From: JAPLSN01 sp964482955
GTDB lineage: Bacteria > Spirochaetota > Spirochaetia > Treponematales > UBA12059
Direction of reading: 5' to 3'
DNA length: 64,000 bases
NCBI GenBank assembly: GCA_964482955.1
Contig: CAYZZW010000001.1
Location: 62,001 to 126,000, forward strand
Each line of letters begins with the position of its first letter. The first letter of the stretch is position 1. Made by a program: the position numbers and the translations under genes. Below are positions 8,085 through 17,005 of this stretch, piece after piece. A model generated the notes under the pieces. It searched no databases. It was given only the letters and a program-made list of their open reading frames with translations, and was not told where the DNA came from.

Positions 8085-9007
8085 CAGTTGCGGATCGTTT
8101 CGTACACTTTGGCGAAGTACGGGGAGCACATGATCTCCTCGGCCATGACGATCTTGTAGCGCGCGTCCTGGATGTACGCGTTGATCGCGGCCTTGGCCTT
8201 CGACCAGTTGTAGAAGTATTTCGTGTAATAATAGGTCTTCACGAGATCGTAGAGCCCCGACTTCGTGAAATCGACGCGCGGATCGTTCGAGTCGATGTCG
8301 ATGCCGTAATCCTTGTAGACTTCCCACGCGACCTTCGTGCAGTACCACCAGTAGCGGTCTTCCTTCGTCACCACGTTGCCCAGATCGACGTAATTCCTGA
8401 AGAACCCGTACGCCTGCTGGCCTTCGGGGAGGTCGCAGTAATAGGCCACCGCCCTCTGCGCCGCGTCCAGCTTCGCCTTGTCCACCGCGAAGGTCGGCTT
8501 GAGCAGGCAGACGTTCGCCTTGCGCATCCACTGGTTGGCGCTCTCGTAGCCGGCGCCCTTGGGCACCGCGGTCTCGACGATCGGCGCGTCCAGGTTGTTC
8601 GGGTCGAACTTGTCGAGGTCGAGCGCGCCGCCGTGGAAGAAGCCGCCCGGCAGGCTCTTCGGGGCGACCCAGCCTATCACCGTGCCGACGAGATCCTTGC
8701 CGCCGCCCGACAGGTAGACGTCGCCGTCGCCGTCGAAAGGCAGGTCCGTGAGCGGGGGAAAGTCGTCCGAGCCGCCCGAGCGGGCGCGCGCGAGCTTGTC
8801 GGAGAAGTCGGCCGTCAAGGTCGAGCCGTACTTGGCGTCGAAAGCCGCCATCGCGGCTTCGGCCTCCGGGGTGCCGAGTGACTCGATCACCTTCGCGAAG
8901 TCGGCGTCGAGCGCCGCCTCGTCGACCGTTCCGACGGCCTGCATCCCGCACGACGCCGCGAGCAGCGCGACGAGCGCGAAACCCGCCAGCCTGAACACGT
9001 TTTTCAT
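8084..9007 (-). CDS. YiiX/YebB-like permuted NlpC/P60 cysteine hydrolase lipoprotein
   Basis: A 307-residue lipoprotein with lipobox LAASC (Cys20). The middle carries the circularly permuted papain-like order of YiiX/YaeF enzymes: His126 (FFHGGALD), Glu146 (PIVETAV) and then the probable nucleophile Cys224 (WWYCTKVAWEVYK). The surrounding GDVYLSGG and YGFFRNYVDL also fit this family. Such proteins cleave amide or ester bonds, and known relatives act on lipids or peptidoglycan; the substrate here is unknown. The ATG at 9007 follows GAGGAG by seven bases. It is coupled by a one-base overlap to the propeller-like lipoprotein downstream, so the two probably work in the same envelope compartment. 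Confidence 0.72.
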   Translation of the reverse strand: MKNVFRLAGFALVALLAASCGMQAVGTVDEAALDADFAKVIESLGTPEAEAAMAAFDAKYGSTLTADFSDKLARARSGGSDDFPPLTDLPFDGDGDVYLSGGGKDLVGTVIGWVAPKSLPGGFFHGGALDLDKFDPNNLDAPIVETAVPKGAGYESANQWMRKANVCLLKPTFAVDKAKLDAAQRAVAYYCDLPEGQQAYGFFRNYVDLGNVVTKEDRYWWYCTKVAWEVYKDYGIDIDSNDPRVDFTKSGLYDLVKTYYYTKYFYNWSKAKAAINAYIQDARYKIVMAEEIMCSPYFAKVYETIRN

Positions 9008-9164
9008 GCATCACTCCTCGTACGATTTCGTATCACCCGCGGCCGACGGCCCGGATCCGCCTCCAGTGTGGAGCCGCATGCCTGATACGTCAATGGAATA
9101 TACGCACTCGCGGAGCGCCGTCGGTCGCCCTCGGAATCGAGGCAGGGCTTTTCGAACCACGCCC

Positions 9165-9192
9165 TTGAACGACGTCCGAAACGCGGTATAGT
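9165..9192 (+). promoter_or_regulatory. Sigma-70-like promoter of the small exported protein gene
   Basis: TTGAAC (9165-9170) and TATAGT (9187-9192) are separated by 16 bases. Transcription would start near 9199 and give a leader of about 79 bases before the ATG at 9278. Confidence 0.55.
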
Positions 9193-9277
9193 GTGGCTGC
9201 CCGGCCAGGCGGAACACGGCCCGGATCGCCCCCGACGGGCGGACGGCGTTTCGCGGCCATTTTTGGGGGAGGTTCCC

Positions 9278-9718
9278 ATGAAACGGATTTCGATGCTCGT
9301 CCTGCTCGCGCTGATCGTCGGCGCGGCTGTCCCGTTCGCCCAGTCCATCCAGGGCGTCCACGTCTGGCGCATGCCCACCGCCACTCCCGGCAACCTCATC
9401 ATGGAAGTCAGGGCGGACGGCGCCGTGCATGCGGCGTTCACCTACGTGGCCGGCGGCAAGAGGAATCTCGGTTACTTCGACGGCTACATGGGCCCGGACA
9501 ACAAGATGACGGGGAGTTTCGTCCTCGTCGACTACAGCTACAAAGGCGTGAACGGATCGATGGAAGGCGAGTTCATGACCTACGACAAGAGCCTGTACAT
9601 CACGCTGGACGGCCGCAAGTACTGGGAATTCCCCGCGTGGTACGTACGCTCGGGCCGCTCCGAGGACGTGGACGAGTATGAGGAAATTGTCGCCGAGCTC
9701 AAGTCCTACGCGCGATAG
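9278..9718 (+). CDS. Small exported protein of unknown function
   Basis: A 146-residue protein with a clean signal peptide (MKRISMLVLLALIVGAAVPFAQ, probable cut after FAQ). The start at 9278 is preceded by GGGGGAGG at the right distance; the frame is open further upstream but has no better start. The mature part is rich in beta-forming residues, Gly and Tyr (GYFDGYMGPDN, VDYSYKGVNGSMEGEF, YITLDGRKYWEFPAWY), with alternating patterns like a small beta-barrel or lipocalin-like fold, and it ends in an acidic helix. No cysteine suggests lipidation. The gene stands alone between divergent and convergent neighbours with its own promoter at 9165. I do not recognise the family. Confidence 0.72.
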   Translation: MKRISMLVLLALIVGAAVPFAQSIQGVHVWRMPTATPGNLIMEVRADGAVHAAFTYVAGGKRNLGYFDGYMGPDNKMTGSFVLVDYSYKGVNGSMEGEFMTYDKSLYITLDGRKYWEFPAWYVRSGRSEDVDEYEEIVAELKSYAR

Positions 9719-9763
9719 TTCTAAAATCGGATTGATCGCGTTGTCGCTTCCTCGGCTCGGTGC

Positions 9764-11962
9764 TCAGGCTTCGGCGCTCTCCGCGACCGGTGATTCCACC
9801 GGCTCGGCGTTGGCGCTGCGGCTGGCGGCGGCCAGTTCGCCCAGGAGCTTCACTTCCTCGAGGAGGCTGCTCGCGTCCGCGGCGATGGTGCGCGCCGCTT
9901 CGCGGACTTCCGAGGCTTCGCGCGATATGCCGGCGACCGCGGCGCGCACGCGCGAAGCGATCTCCGACTGGCGTGACGCCTCTTCCGCGATGGACGTGCC
10001 GACCTTGGCCAGGGTTTCCATGGCCGTGCCGATCTCGGCGCTGGCGCGCGCCTGTTCCTTCGTGCCGACGCGGAGCTCGCCGATGCGGCCGACCGCCTGG
10101 GCCGCTCCCGAATCGATGTCGCGCAGCGTCGAGCGGAGGCGTTCGGCCGCCTGCGCGCCCTCACCGACGCGGACCACGATTTCCGACACGCTGTCGCGGA
10201 TGCGGCCGGCGCGTTCCGACTGGGACTGCGCCAGCTTCTTCACCTCGTTCGCGATGATGGCGAAGCCGCGACCCGCCGCCCCGGAGTGGGCGGCTTCGAT
10301 GGCCGCGTTCATGGACAAAAGGCTCGTGCGCTCCGCGAAGTCGTTCAGCGTGTCGAGGATCTCCTCGATGCCCTTCGACGATTCCGTGACGCGCGCCATC
10401 GTCTTCGCCATCGCCTCGGCGGCGACGTCGCCCGAGGCGGTCAGCGCCGCCAGGCTTTCCGTGAAGGCGGCGGACTGGTCGATGTTCTCCGCGATCGAGC
10501 GGGCTTCCGCGCCGAGTTCGTCGACGGCGGCGGCGGTCTGCGACACGCTCTTCGACTGGGCGCCGAGGCTCGCGTTGACGCGTTCGATCGTGCCGACGAG
10601 GGACGCGACGAGCTCGTCGGCCTCGCGGGCGGCGCTCGCCTGCCCTTCGGCGCGCTCGACGATGCGCGACGACGAGGCGGCGTTGCCCTCCGCGGCTTCG
10701 GACGCGCGGGCCGCGGCGGCGTCCAGGTCCACCGCGAGCGCCGCGGCCAATTCGCCGGCCGCGACGAGGCGCTCGACCGAGCTGCCGAGTTCCGTCCGCT
10801 TGGCTTCGAGTTCGCGAGCGTAGGTCGACAGGTCCTTTTCCAGCCGGGCTTGCCGCATGGACAGCGCGATGAAGACGCCGATCGACATGGCGAAAAAGGC
10901 GATGCCCTGAAGCCACGCGAACGGCGTGAGGCCGGTCACCAGGAAGAATACGTCGTGGATGCCGAAGCCGAGCCCGAGCGCGATGCCGACCGCGACGGGC
11001 CAGGCGTCGGCGCGCCCCTTGAGCGCCGCCCCGAGCGAGACGACGAGGCCGTACACGATGAAGACCATGGTCGGCAGCATCGAAATCGAGACGCTCGTCG
11101 TGAGCAGGTTTTCGTCGTACGCCGTCAGGATGACGAAGGCGGTGCAGGCGGCTCCGAGGAGGATCGACCCGCGCGTCACGAGCTTGCGCTCGGGCAGGCC
11201 GAAGAACGAGATCATGAAGGCCGGCAGCAGGGCGCAGCCCATGACGATGCCCGACCGCCCGAGACCGCGGAACCACGCCGCGTCGGTCAGCGGCTCCGGA
11301 TTGCCGATCTGGTCGAAAGCGACGGCGAAGAAGAACAGGATGGCCGCGAACAGGAGCGAGCTCTTTTCCGACTTGCCCTGGAAGAGGCGCTTCGCGAGGA
11401 AATAGAACGCGAGGAAGAAATTGAGGACGGTGAACATCTCGTAGATGCGCGCGTTCAGGAAGGTCCGCGACCCCGAGATGACTTTCTCCTCCGCGGCGCT
11501 TCCGATCGAGAACGCCGGCAGGGGCACGACGCCGCCGCGGTAGGCGCAGCGGAGGGCGATGGCGTACTTGCCGCCCAGCGGCCGGGGCAGGACGAAGCTG
11601 GCCGGACGCGCGTTCTGGAGCGAATACGGCGCCACCGAATCGCGCGAGCCCACGTACGCGCCGTTCACGTAGAGATCGAAGGCCGGGCCGTCGGTGCCGC
11701 AGAGGAACCAGTGGCGCTCCAGCCCGTCGACGGGCGCGTCGACGACGGTCCGCAGCCAGAACACGGCGCCGAGCGTCGTGGTCTTCACGGGCTTGTCAGC
11801 GGTCTGCCAGGCCGAATCGTCGAAACCGGGGGAGCTCCAGCCGGTTTCGTCGCCCTGGAACCAACGCCAGGCGGACGGCGGGAGATCGAGGGCGGCGAGC
11901 GGCAACACGGCCACGAAGGCGAACGACGCGACGAAGGCGCGCATGGAAAAGACGGAACGCAT
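9764..11962 (-). CDS. Methyl-accepting chemotaxis protein with 7TM-DISM-type sensory half
   Basis: About 732 residues from the ATG at 11962. After a signal-like segment, a galactose-binding-like extracytoplasmic module (WRWFQGDETGWSSPGFDDSAWQ, YVNGAYVGSRDS) is followed by seven or so hydrophobic helices, the layout of 7TM-DISM receptors, instead of the usual two-helix Cache receptor. The C-terminal half is the cytoplasmic coiled-coil signalling domain with the hairpin tip AAIEAAHSGAAGRGFAIIANE, so it couples to CheA/CheW. No HAMP domain is evident. The start is uncertain: ATGs at 11962 and 11944 both lack a strong ribosome site, and the open frame extends to 12094. The extracytoplasmic module suggests sensing a sugar or other small ligand. 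Confidence 0.85.
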   Translation of the reverse strand: MRSVFSMRAFVASFAFVAVLPLAALDLPPSAWRWFQGDETGWSSPGFDDSAWQTADKPVKTTTLGAVFWLRTVVDAPVDGLERHWFLCGTDGPAFDLYVNGAYVGSRDSVAPYSLQNARPASFVLPRPLGGKYAIALRCAYRGGVVPLPAFSIGSAAEEKVISGSRTFLNARIYEMFTVLNFFLAFYFLAKRLFQGKSEKSSLLFAAILFFFAVAFDQIGNPEPLTDAAWFRGLGRSGIVMGCALLPAFMISFFGLPERKLVTRGSILLGAACTAFVILTAYDENLLTTSVSISMLPTMVFIVYGLVVSLGAALKGRADAWPVAVGIALGLGFGIHDVFFLVTGLTPFAWLQGIAFFAMSIGVFIALSMRQARLEKDLSTYARELEAKRTELGSSVERLVAAGELAAALAVDLDAAAARASEAAEGNAASSSRIVERAEGQASAAREADELVASLVGTIERVNASLGAQSKSVSQTAAAVDELGAEARSIAENIDQSAAFTESLAALTASGDVAAEAMAKTMARVTESSKGIEEILDTLNDFAERTSLLSMNAAIEAAHSGAAGRGFAIIANEVKKLAQSQSERAGRIRDSVSEIVVRVGEGAQAAERLRSTLRDIDSGAAQAVGRIGELRVGTKEQARASAEIGTAMETLAKVGTSIAEEASRQSEIASRVRAAVAGISREASEVREAARTIAADASSLLEEVKLLGELAAASRSANAEPVESPVAESAEA

Positions 11963-12052
11963 GGTCCCGACATCGTACCCGCGATTCGGCGCGACGGCAA
12001 GCGGATTCATGAAATCGGCCGCCGGCGACGGGTTTCGCGGCCGATTCCGCGT

Positions 12053-12081
12053 TTGAAATGCCGCGGCGACCGCCCTATGCT
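12053..12081 (+). promoter_or_regulatory. Sigma-70-like promoter of the GGDEF gene
   Basis: TTGAAA (12053-12058) and TATGCT (12076-12081) are 17 bases apart. Transcription would start near 12088, and GGAGG with the ATG at 12106 follows. Confidence 0.5.
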
Positions 12082-12105
12082 GGAAGGGGAGCACGGAGGC
12101 GCGGA

Positions 12106-13668
12106 ATGAGCGCGGACAAGTACCACGATACGCCCCGTCCCGGCGGACAGCCGAAGGCCGAAGGCGTCGATCCGGTCGCGGCCGACCTGGCCGGACGGAC
12201 GCTCGACCTCGTCATGTCCGTCCTCGCGAACGCCGGAGACGCCCCGGAAATGAAACGGGTGCTCGCGCGCGAACTGCGGAAACTCGCGGCGGCGCGGACG
12301 GTCGTCCTCGCGGGCGTCGCGCACGAACGCGGCGGCGTGCCTTCGCTCGAAATCCTCGCCACCTCGCCGGACGGGCGTTCGGAAGATCCCGAATTCGTCA
12401 CCGCGCGCCTGGACGACGCGACGCGCCTCGAATCGTCCCGGCTCTTCGGGACGGACCCGGGCGGCCCTCCCCGCGACGACGGGATCGCCTCGCAGCCGTT
12501 CCTCGTCATGCCGCTCCGGAACGGCAAGCGTCTCGTCGGCGCCGTCCTCGCGCTCGGCCTGTCCGATCCGGCGGCGACCGAGGCGATCCTCGACGGGCGC
12601 GACACCCTGGCCAACGTCGCGGCCGTGACGCTCGACAACATCCTCCTCCTCGAGCGCGAGGCGCTGTCGTTCCGCAACATGGAGCGCGAAGTGATGGAGC
12701 GCATCAAGACGGAGCGGGTCCTCGAACGGGAACGCGCCCGCCTCTCCGCCATCATCGAAGGCACGGGGGCCGGCACCTGGGAGTGGGACATCGCCTCGGA
12801 CCGCGTGGCTTCGAACGAAAAGACCGCTGGGTTCCTCGGCCTCGCGCCGCGGGATACCGTCGACTACACCATGTCCGACTGGCTCCGCCTGATGCACGTC
12901 GACGACCGCACGCCGGCCAAACGCGCGATGCTCGCCCACCTCCGGGACGAAACGGACCGCTTCGAACGGGAAGCGCGTTTCCGCCACCGCGACGGCGGCT
13001 GGGTCTGGATCGCCACGCGGGGCACCGTTTCGGCGCGCGGTCCGAACGGCGAGCCGGTCGCCGTGTCGGGCACCCAGCTCGACGTGACCGCGAGGAAACG
13101 CGCGGAAGAGGAAATCCTCCGGCTGGCCACGCACGACCCGCTCACGGGCCTGCCCGCGCGGCGCCTGGCCTACGACCGCATGGACAAGGCGATGAGGACG
13201 GCGGACCGCCACGGCGGCAAGTCGGCCGTCATCTACGTCGACCTCGACGGCTTCAAGTCGGTCAACGACGCGATCGGCCACGCGGGCGGCGACGAACTCC
13301 TCAAGCTGGTCGCCGCGCGGCTCCTCTCGTGCGTGCGCGGCACGGACACGGTGGCGCGGCTCGGCGGCGACGAGTTCCTCGTCGTGACCACCGAACTCGA
13401 CGACGCCGCGGCCGCCGAGCCGATCGTCGGAAAAATCATCCGCCGTCTTTCCGAACCCTTCGCGATCCCCCGTTGCGCCGTTTCGGGCGCCTGTCCCGAC
13501 GGCGCCGCCGTCGAGGCGATCATCGGCGCGAGCGCCGGCATCGCCCTGTACCCCGACGACGGCGACGCGCCCGACGGGCTCCTCAAGCGCGCCGACGAGG
13601 CCATGTACCGCGTCAAGCGGACCGGCAAGAACGGCTACGCGTTCGCGAGCCGGCCGCAGGCGCGCTGA
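12106..13668 (+). CDS. GAF-PAS-GGDEF diguanylate cyclase
   Basis: A 520-residue soluble protein that should make c-di-GMP from two GTP. A GAF-like region spans residues ~25-190. A PAS_3 domain follows at ~205-340 (GTWEWDIASDRV, RDGGWVWIATRG, TQLDVTARKRAEEE). The GGDEF domain runs from ~345 to the end with an intact active-site motif RLGGDEFLVV and an RGTD inhibitory site five residues before it, so it should be active and product-inhibited. GGAGG lies six bases before the ATG at 12106. It is divergent from the chemoreceptor. The GAF and PAS signals are not identifiable from sequence. Confidence 0.92.
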   Translation: MSADKYHDTPRPGGQPKAEGVDPVAADLAGRTLDLVMSVLANAGDAPEMKRVLARELRKLAAARTVVLAGVAHERGGVPSLEILATSPDGRSEDPEFVTARLDDATRLESSRLFGTDPGGPPRDDGIASQPFLVMPLRNGKRLVGAVLALGLSDPAATEAILDGRDTLANVAAVTLDNILLLEREALSFRNMEREVMERIKTERVLERERARLSAIIEGTGAGTWEWDIASDRVASNEKTAGFLGLAPRDTVDYTMSDWLRLMHVDDRTPAKRAMLAHLRDETDRFEREARFRHRDGGWVWIATRGTVSARGPNGEPVAVSGTQLDVTARKRAEEEILRLATHDPLTGLPARRLAYDRMDKAMRTADRHGGKSAVIYVDLDGFKSVNDAIGHAGGDELLKLVAARLLSCVRGTDTVARLGGDEFLVVTTELDDAAAAEPIVGKIIRRLSEPFAIPRCAVSGACPDGAAVEAIIGASAGIALYPDDGDAPDGLLKRADEAMYRVKRTGKNGYAFASRPQAR

Positions 13669-13740
13669 GCGGCGCTCGTCTGGACAAAGATCGGGGCGGC
13701 GTGGAGAATGGCCGAAAACCCGACGAGGAGCCAAACCGTC

Positions 13741-15774
13741 ATGAACAATCCCCTGCTCGACTTTTCCGACCTGCCCCGCTTCGCCGAGATCAAGCCGGAG
13801 CACGTGAGTCCCGCCATCGACGCGCTGATAGCGGAAGGCCGCAAGGCCATCCTCGACGTGACCGCGCCGACGGTGCCCGCCGAGTGGTCCGCCGTCGTGG
13901 AGCCGCTCGTCGACGCGACCGAGCGCCTGTCGCGCGCGTGGGGGGCCGTCGGCTACATGTACGCGGTCGTCAACACGCCGGAGCTCCGCGTCGCCTTCAA
14001 CGACAACGTCCAGAAGGTGTCCGCCTTCATGTCGGAGCTCGGGCAGAACCAGGGGCTTTACGACAAGTACAAGGCCCTCTCCGAGCGGCCCGACTTCCCC
14101 GCGTGGTCCGACGCGCGCCGCGCCACCGTGATGAACGCCCTCCGCGACTTTCGCCTGTCCGGAGCGGAACTGCCGCCCGAGGGCAAGCGGCGCTTCGCGG
14201 AAATCGAACAGCGACTGTCCGCGCTGGCCGCGAAGTTCTCGGAGAACGTGCTGGACGCGACGGACTCGTGGTCGCTCCTCGTCACCGACAAGGCCGAACT
14301 CGACGGCGTCCCCGAGGACACCCTGGTCATGTACCGCGAAGCGGCCGCCGCAGACGGCAAGGAAGGCTTCAAGATCACGCTCCAGATGCCGTCCTACTTC
14401 CCGATCATGCAGTATTGCTCGAACCGGAAGCTCCGCGAGACGCTCTACGAAGCCTCCGCGAAGCGCGCGTCGGAATTCGGGCCGGCCGAACGGGACAACG
14501 CGCCCATCATCCGCGAGCGGCTTTCGCTCATCGCCGAAAAGGCGGCCCTGCTCGGGTACCGGAACTACGCGGAGCTCTCGCTCGTGCCCAAGATGGCCGA
14601 CAATCCCGCGGAGGTGATCGCCTTCCTCCGCGAGATGGCTTCCAAGGCCAAGCCCGCCGCCTTGAAAGAGCGCGCCGAGCTCGAGGCGTTCGCCAGGAAA
14701 GAGCTCGGGCTCGACTCCCTCCAGCCCTGGGACGGGGGATATGCGGCCGAAAAGGTGCGGCTCGCGCGCTACGCGTTCTCCGACCAGGAAGTCAAGGAAT
14801 ACTTCACCGAGCCGCGCGTGATCGAAGGCCTCTTCGGCCTGGCGCGCACGCTGTACGGCATCGAGTTCCGGAGGCGCGAGGCCTCGCTCTGGCACCCGGA
14901 CGCGAGCTGTTGGGAAGTGCTCAAGGACGGCAAGGTCGTCGCGGGCTTCTACTTCGACCTGTACGCGCGCGAAGGCAAGCGGGGCGGCGCGTGGATGGAC
15001 GACGTCCGGAGCCGCCGCAAGCTCCGGAACGGCGCGACGCAGACGCCGGTCGCCTACATCACCACGAACTTCCCGCGGCCGTCGGGCGGCAAGCCCGCCC
15101 TTTTCCCCCACGGTGACGTGGAGACGCTCTTCCACGAATTCGGCCACGGGCTCCAGCACATGCTCACCTCGATCGACGAACTGCCGGTGTCGGGCATCGC
15201 GGGCGTCGAGTGGGACGCGGTGGAGCTGGCGAGCCAGATCATGGAGAACTTCGCGTGGGAGTGGGACACGGTCAGCGGCATGTCCGCGCACGTCGACACG
15301 GGCAAGCCGCTTCCGAAGGAACTCTTCGACAAGATGCTCGCCGCCAAGAATTTCGGCGTGGGGATGGGCACGGTGCGCCAGCTCGAGTTCGGCCTTTTCG
15401 ACATGCTGCTCCACACCGACTTCGACCCCAAGCGCGGCGACTGGCTCAAGCTCCTGGACGAAGTGCGGAAGGAAGTGGCCGTCGTCTTCCCGCCCGCGTA
15501 CCACCGTTTCCCGAACAGCTTCGGCCACATCTTCGCCGGCGGCTACACGGCCGGCTACTACAGCTACCAGTGGGCGCTCGTCCTCGCGGCGGACGCGTAC
15601 GGCGCCTTCGAGGAAGCCGGCGGCGCGAATCCCGTCACCGGGCAGAAGTTCCTCGAGGAATTCCTCGCGCGCGGCGGCTCGCGCCCGGCGGCGGACAGCT
15701 TCAAGGCCTTCCGCGGCCGCGCCCCGACGATGGACGCACTCCTCCGCCACACGGGCCTCGCGAACGTGAAATAG
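13741..15774 (+). CDS. prlC: Oligopeptidase A (M3 family zinc metallopeptidase)
   Basis: A cytoplasmic M3 metallopeptidase of 677 residues, close in length to E. coli OpdA/PrlC (680). The zinc motif is FHEFGHGLQHML, with the third ligand Glu in the downstream VEWDAVELASQIMENF. The C-terminal substrate-binding Tyr/Gly loop FGHIFAGGYTAGYYSYQW is also present. I choose ATG 13741, giving MNNPLLDFSDLPRF, because it aligns with the E. coli start MTNPLL and has GAGGAG upstream; ATG 13708 is a possible 11-residue extension. The family degrades short peptides, including cleaved signal peptides. The gene is alone and is followed by a repeat-containing gap and the toxin operon. Confidence 0.93.
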   Translation: MNNPLLDFSDLPRFAEIKPEHVSPAIDALIAEGRKAILDVTAPTVPAEWSAVVEPLVDATERLSRAWGAVGYMYAVVNTPELRVAFNDNVQKVSAFMSELGQNQGLYDKYKALSERPDFPAWSDARRATVMNALRDFRLSGAELPPEGKRRFAEIEQRLSALAAKFSENVLDATDSWSLLVTDKAELDGVPEDTLVMYREAAAADGKEGFKITLQMPSYFPIMQYCSNRKLRETLYEASAKRASEFGPAERDNAPIIRERLSLIAEKAALLGYRNYAELSLVPKMADNPAEVIAFLREMASKAKPAALKERAELEAFARKELGLDSLQPWDGGYAAEKVRLARYAFSDQEVKEYFTEPRVIEGLFGLARTLYGIEFRRREASLWHPDASCWEVLKDGKVVAGFYFDLYAREGKRGGAWMDDVRSRRKLRNGATQTPVAYITTNFPRPSGGKPALFPHGDVETLFHEFGHGLQHMLTSIDELPVSGIAGVEWDAVELASQIMENFAWEWDTVSGMSAHVDTGKPLPKELFDKMLAAKNFGVGMGTVRQLEFGLFDMLLHTDFDPKRGDWLKLLDEVRKEVAVVFPPAYHRFPNSFGHIFAGGYTAGYYSYQWALVLAADAYGAFEEAGGANPVTGQKFLEEFLARGGSRPAADSFKAFRGRAPTMDALLRHTGLANVK

Positions 15775-15787
15775 ACCCGTTGAGAAG

Positions 15788-15815
15788 AGTCTGCCACAGA
15801 GGCACAGAGGGAAGA
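15788..15815. repeat. CACAGAGG-type short repeat
   Basis: Tandem GCCACAGAGG/CACAGAGGG units directly after the oligopeptidase gene. It is one of seven loci in the window with CACGAAGG, CACAGAGG or CACGGAGG units. Confidence 0.6.
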
Positions 15816-15906
15816 AGGTTTAGGAAAGAGAAAGGAATTTGAAGAAAAAGAGGATTCGGGGATCGGGCACCTGCCTGCATTGCGGCGGGTGCCCTGCATC
15901 AGGTTC

Positions 15907-15924
15907 CGGTATTGCGCAATACCG
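15907..15924. promoter_or_regulatory. 18-bp perfect palindrome, candidate MqsA operator
   Basis: CGGTATTGCGCAATACCG is a perfect palindrome 18 bp before the toxin start. It contains a TTGCGC (15912-15917) that pairs with TATATT (15935-15940) at 17 bases as a possible promoter. Antitoxins of this type bind such sites. The implied transcription start falls slightly after ATG 15943, so the promoter assignment is tentative. Confidence 0.55.
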
Positions 15925-15942
15925 ATATTGGATGTATATTTA

Positions 15943-16305
15943 ATGGGCTGGACGCTTGCACCGCAATTCTTCCTGTCTCGCTTTCTACCGTTGCTTGCGG
16001 ACCGGAAAGTCGTCTGGGATCCGAGGAACCGGCGCAAGACAATGGAATTCATGCTGGAGGAAGGACTTACAGAAGAGGACGCCTATGAAATCATGGAGCG
16101 TCTCGGTCCTGAGCACTACATTTGGGGTCCTAAACCGGATGACAACGGTTCACCCGGCGAGGTGTGGCGTTTTTCCTTTCCGTTCCAACGGCAAATCCCG
16201 CCACGAAGCGGGATCAAGCTGTACATCAAATTGAAGATCATGACCGACACCGATGGCGATGCCGGCATCGTGATGTCTTTCCATGATGAGGACCGATATG
16301 AGTGA
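15943..16305 (+). CDS. MqsR-like mRNA interferase toxin (TAC module, gene 1)
   Basis: A 120-residue protein that fits the MqsR/RelE-like toxin fold: N-terminal helices (FLSRFLPLLADRKVVW), a helix pair around EEGLTEEDAYEIMERLGPEHY, then a beta sheet ending in LYIKLKI and VMSFHDE, which parallels the E. coli MqsR segments VYLKITV and LIVSFKE. MqsR cleaves mRNA, in E. coli mainly at GCU. The open frame starts at 15880, but alignment with MqsR begins near ATG 15943; no strong ribosome site supports either. It overlaps the antitoxin gene by eight bases. Identity rests on pattern similarity plus the MqsA-like partner, so a divergent toxin of the same superfamily is possible. Confidence 0.65.
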   Translation: MGWTLAPQFFLSRFLPLLADRKVVWDPRNRRKTMEFMLEEGLTEEDAYEIMERLGPEHYIWGPKPDDNGSPGEVWRFSFPFQRQIPPRSGIKLYIKLKIMTDTDGDAGIVMSFHDEDRYE

Positions 16306-17005
16306 CCGACTGCCGTGCTCCCGATGCGGCGTGACCCGCGATGTCGAAATCGTCGAGCGGGAAGAACGAGTGACCCTCAAGGGCAAAGAGGTTTCCTACG
16401 TCGCCCGCTACTCGCGTTGCCTGACCTGCGGAGACGAGTTCGAAGCGCCGGGCCAGCTCGACGCCAACCTTGACGCCGCGCGGGAAGCCTACGCCCGCCT
16501 CTACGAAGCCCCGTCGCCCGAAGCCCTCGTCGCCCTGCGCGCGCGCTACAACGCCAGCCAAAAGGCTTTTGGCGCGATACTCGGATTCGGCGAACTGACC
16601 ATGAACGGCTACGAGAGTGGCGGGACGCCCGATTCGACCAATCGCCTGCTCCTCAAACTGGCGGACGATCCGCTCGTTTTCAGGGCGATGTACGACATCA
16701 ACTCGGGCAAGATCGGCGCCACCCAGCGCCGCAGGATCGAGGAATCCGCGGGCTTCCAGGCCGCGTCCGCGTGGACTGGACTCGAAGCGTTGGTACCGCT
16801 TTTTACCGACATCCAAAGGACAAAAATCGAAGTATGCGCCAAGCGCAACGGCGTCGCCATTTCCGAACAACTAGCCGCCTATGTGGGCGCGGCGTCGTTT
16901 TATGATTACTCGCGCCTGTATGCCGAAGCGCGGTGGCCGGAAGAAGCGACGACGGTACTGACGCCGGCGTTGTCGCCGTCCTGCGCTACCGTGGGGGCCG
17001 CATGA
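16298..17005 (+). CDS. MqsA/YgiT-type antitoxin with C-terminal extension (TAC module, gene 2)
   Basis: A 235-residue protein. The N-terminus has a zinc site Cys7-x2-Cys10 and Cys41-x2-Cys44, as in MqsA. Residues ~80-120 form the HTH (RYNASQKAFGAILGFGELTMNGYESG), typical of YgiT/MqsA antitoxins that bind operator DNA. E. coli MqsA is 131 residues, so residues ~131-235 are extra. In toxin-antitoxin-chaperone systems such an extension can be the chaperone-addiction segment recognised by the SecB-like partner. The start at 16298 follows GAGGA, and the stop overlaps the chaperone start (ATGATGA). Presumably it neutralises the toxin and represses the operon through the palindrome at 15907. Confidence 0.75.
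   Translation: MSDRLPCSRCGVTRDVEIVEREERVTLKGKEVSYVARYSRCLTCGDEFEAPGQLDANLDAAREAYARLYEAPSPEALVALRARYNASQKAFGAILGFGELTMNGYESGGTPDSTNRLLLKLADDPLVFRAMYDINSGKIGATQRRRIEESAGFQAASAWTGLEALVPLFTDIQRTKIEVCAKRNGVAISEQLAAYVGAASFYDYSRLYAEARWPEEATTVLTPALSPSCATVGAA

Noticed and set aside
6930..9014. One 694-codon frame that would fuse the propeller-like lipoprotein with an upstream extension over the YiiX-like gene
   Set aside because: The upstream part is out of frame with the convincing YiiX-like protein. The lipoprotein has its own leader, lipobox and coupled start at 8084.
12007..15750. A 1247-codon open frame on the minus strand across the GGDEF and oligopeptidase genes
   Set aside because: It is antisense to two genes with full motif sets and has Arg/Glu/Val/Gly-heavy composition typical of GC-rich shadow frames. 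No domain is recognisable.
15864..15893. GGGCACC...GGTGCCC inverted repeat as a terminator of the oligopeptidase gene
   Set aside because: The stem is short with a long loop and there is no T-run. It may be fortuitous.
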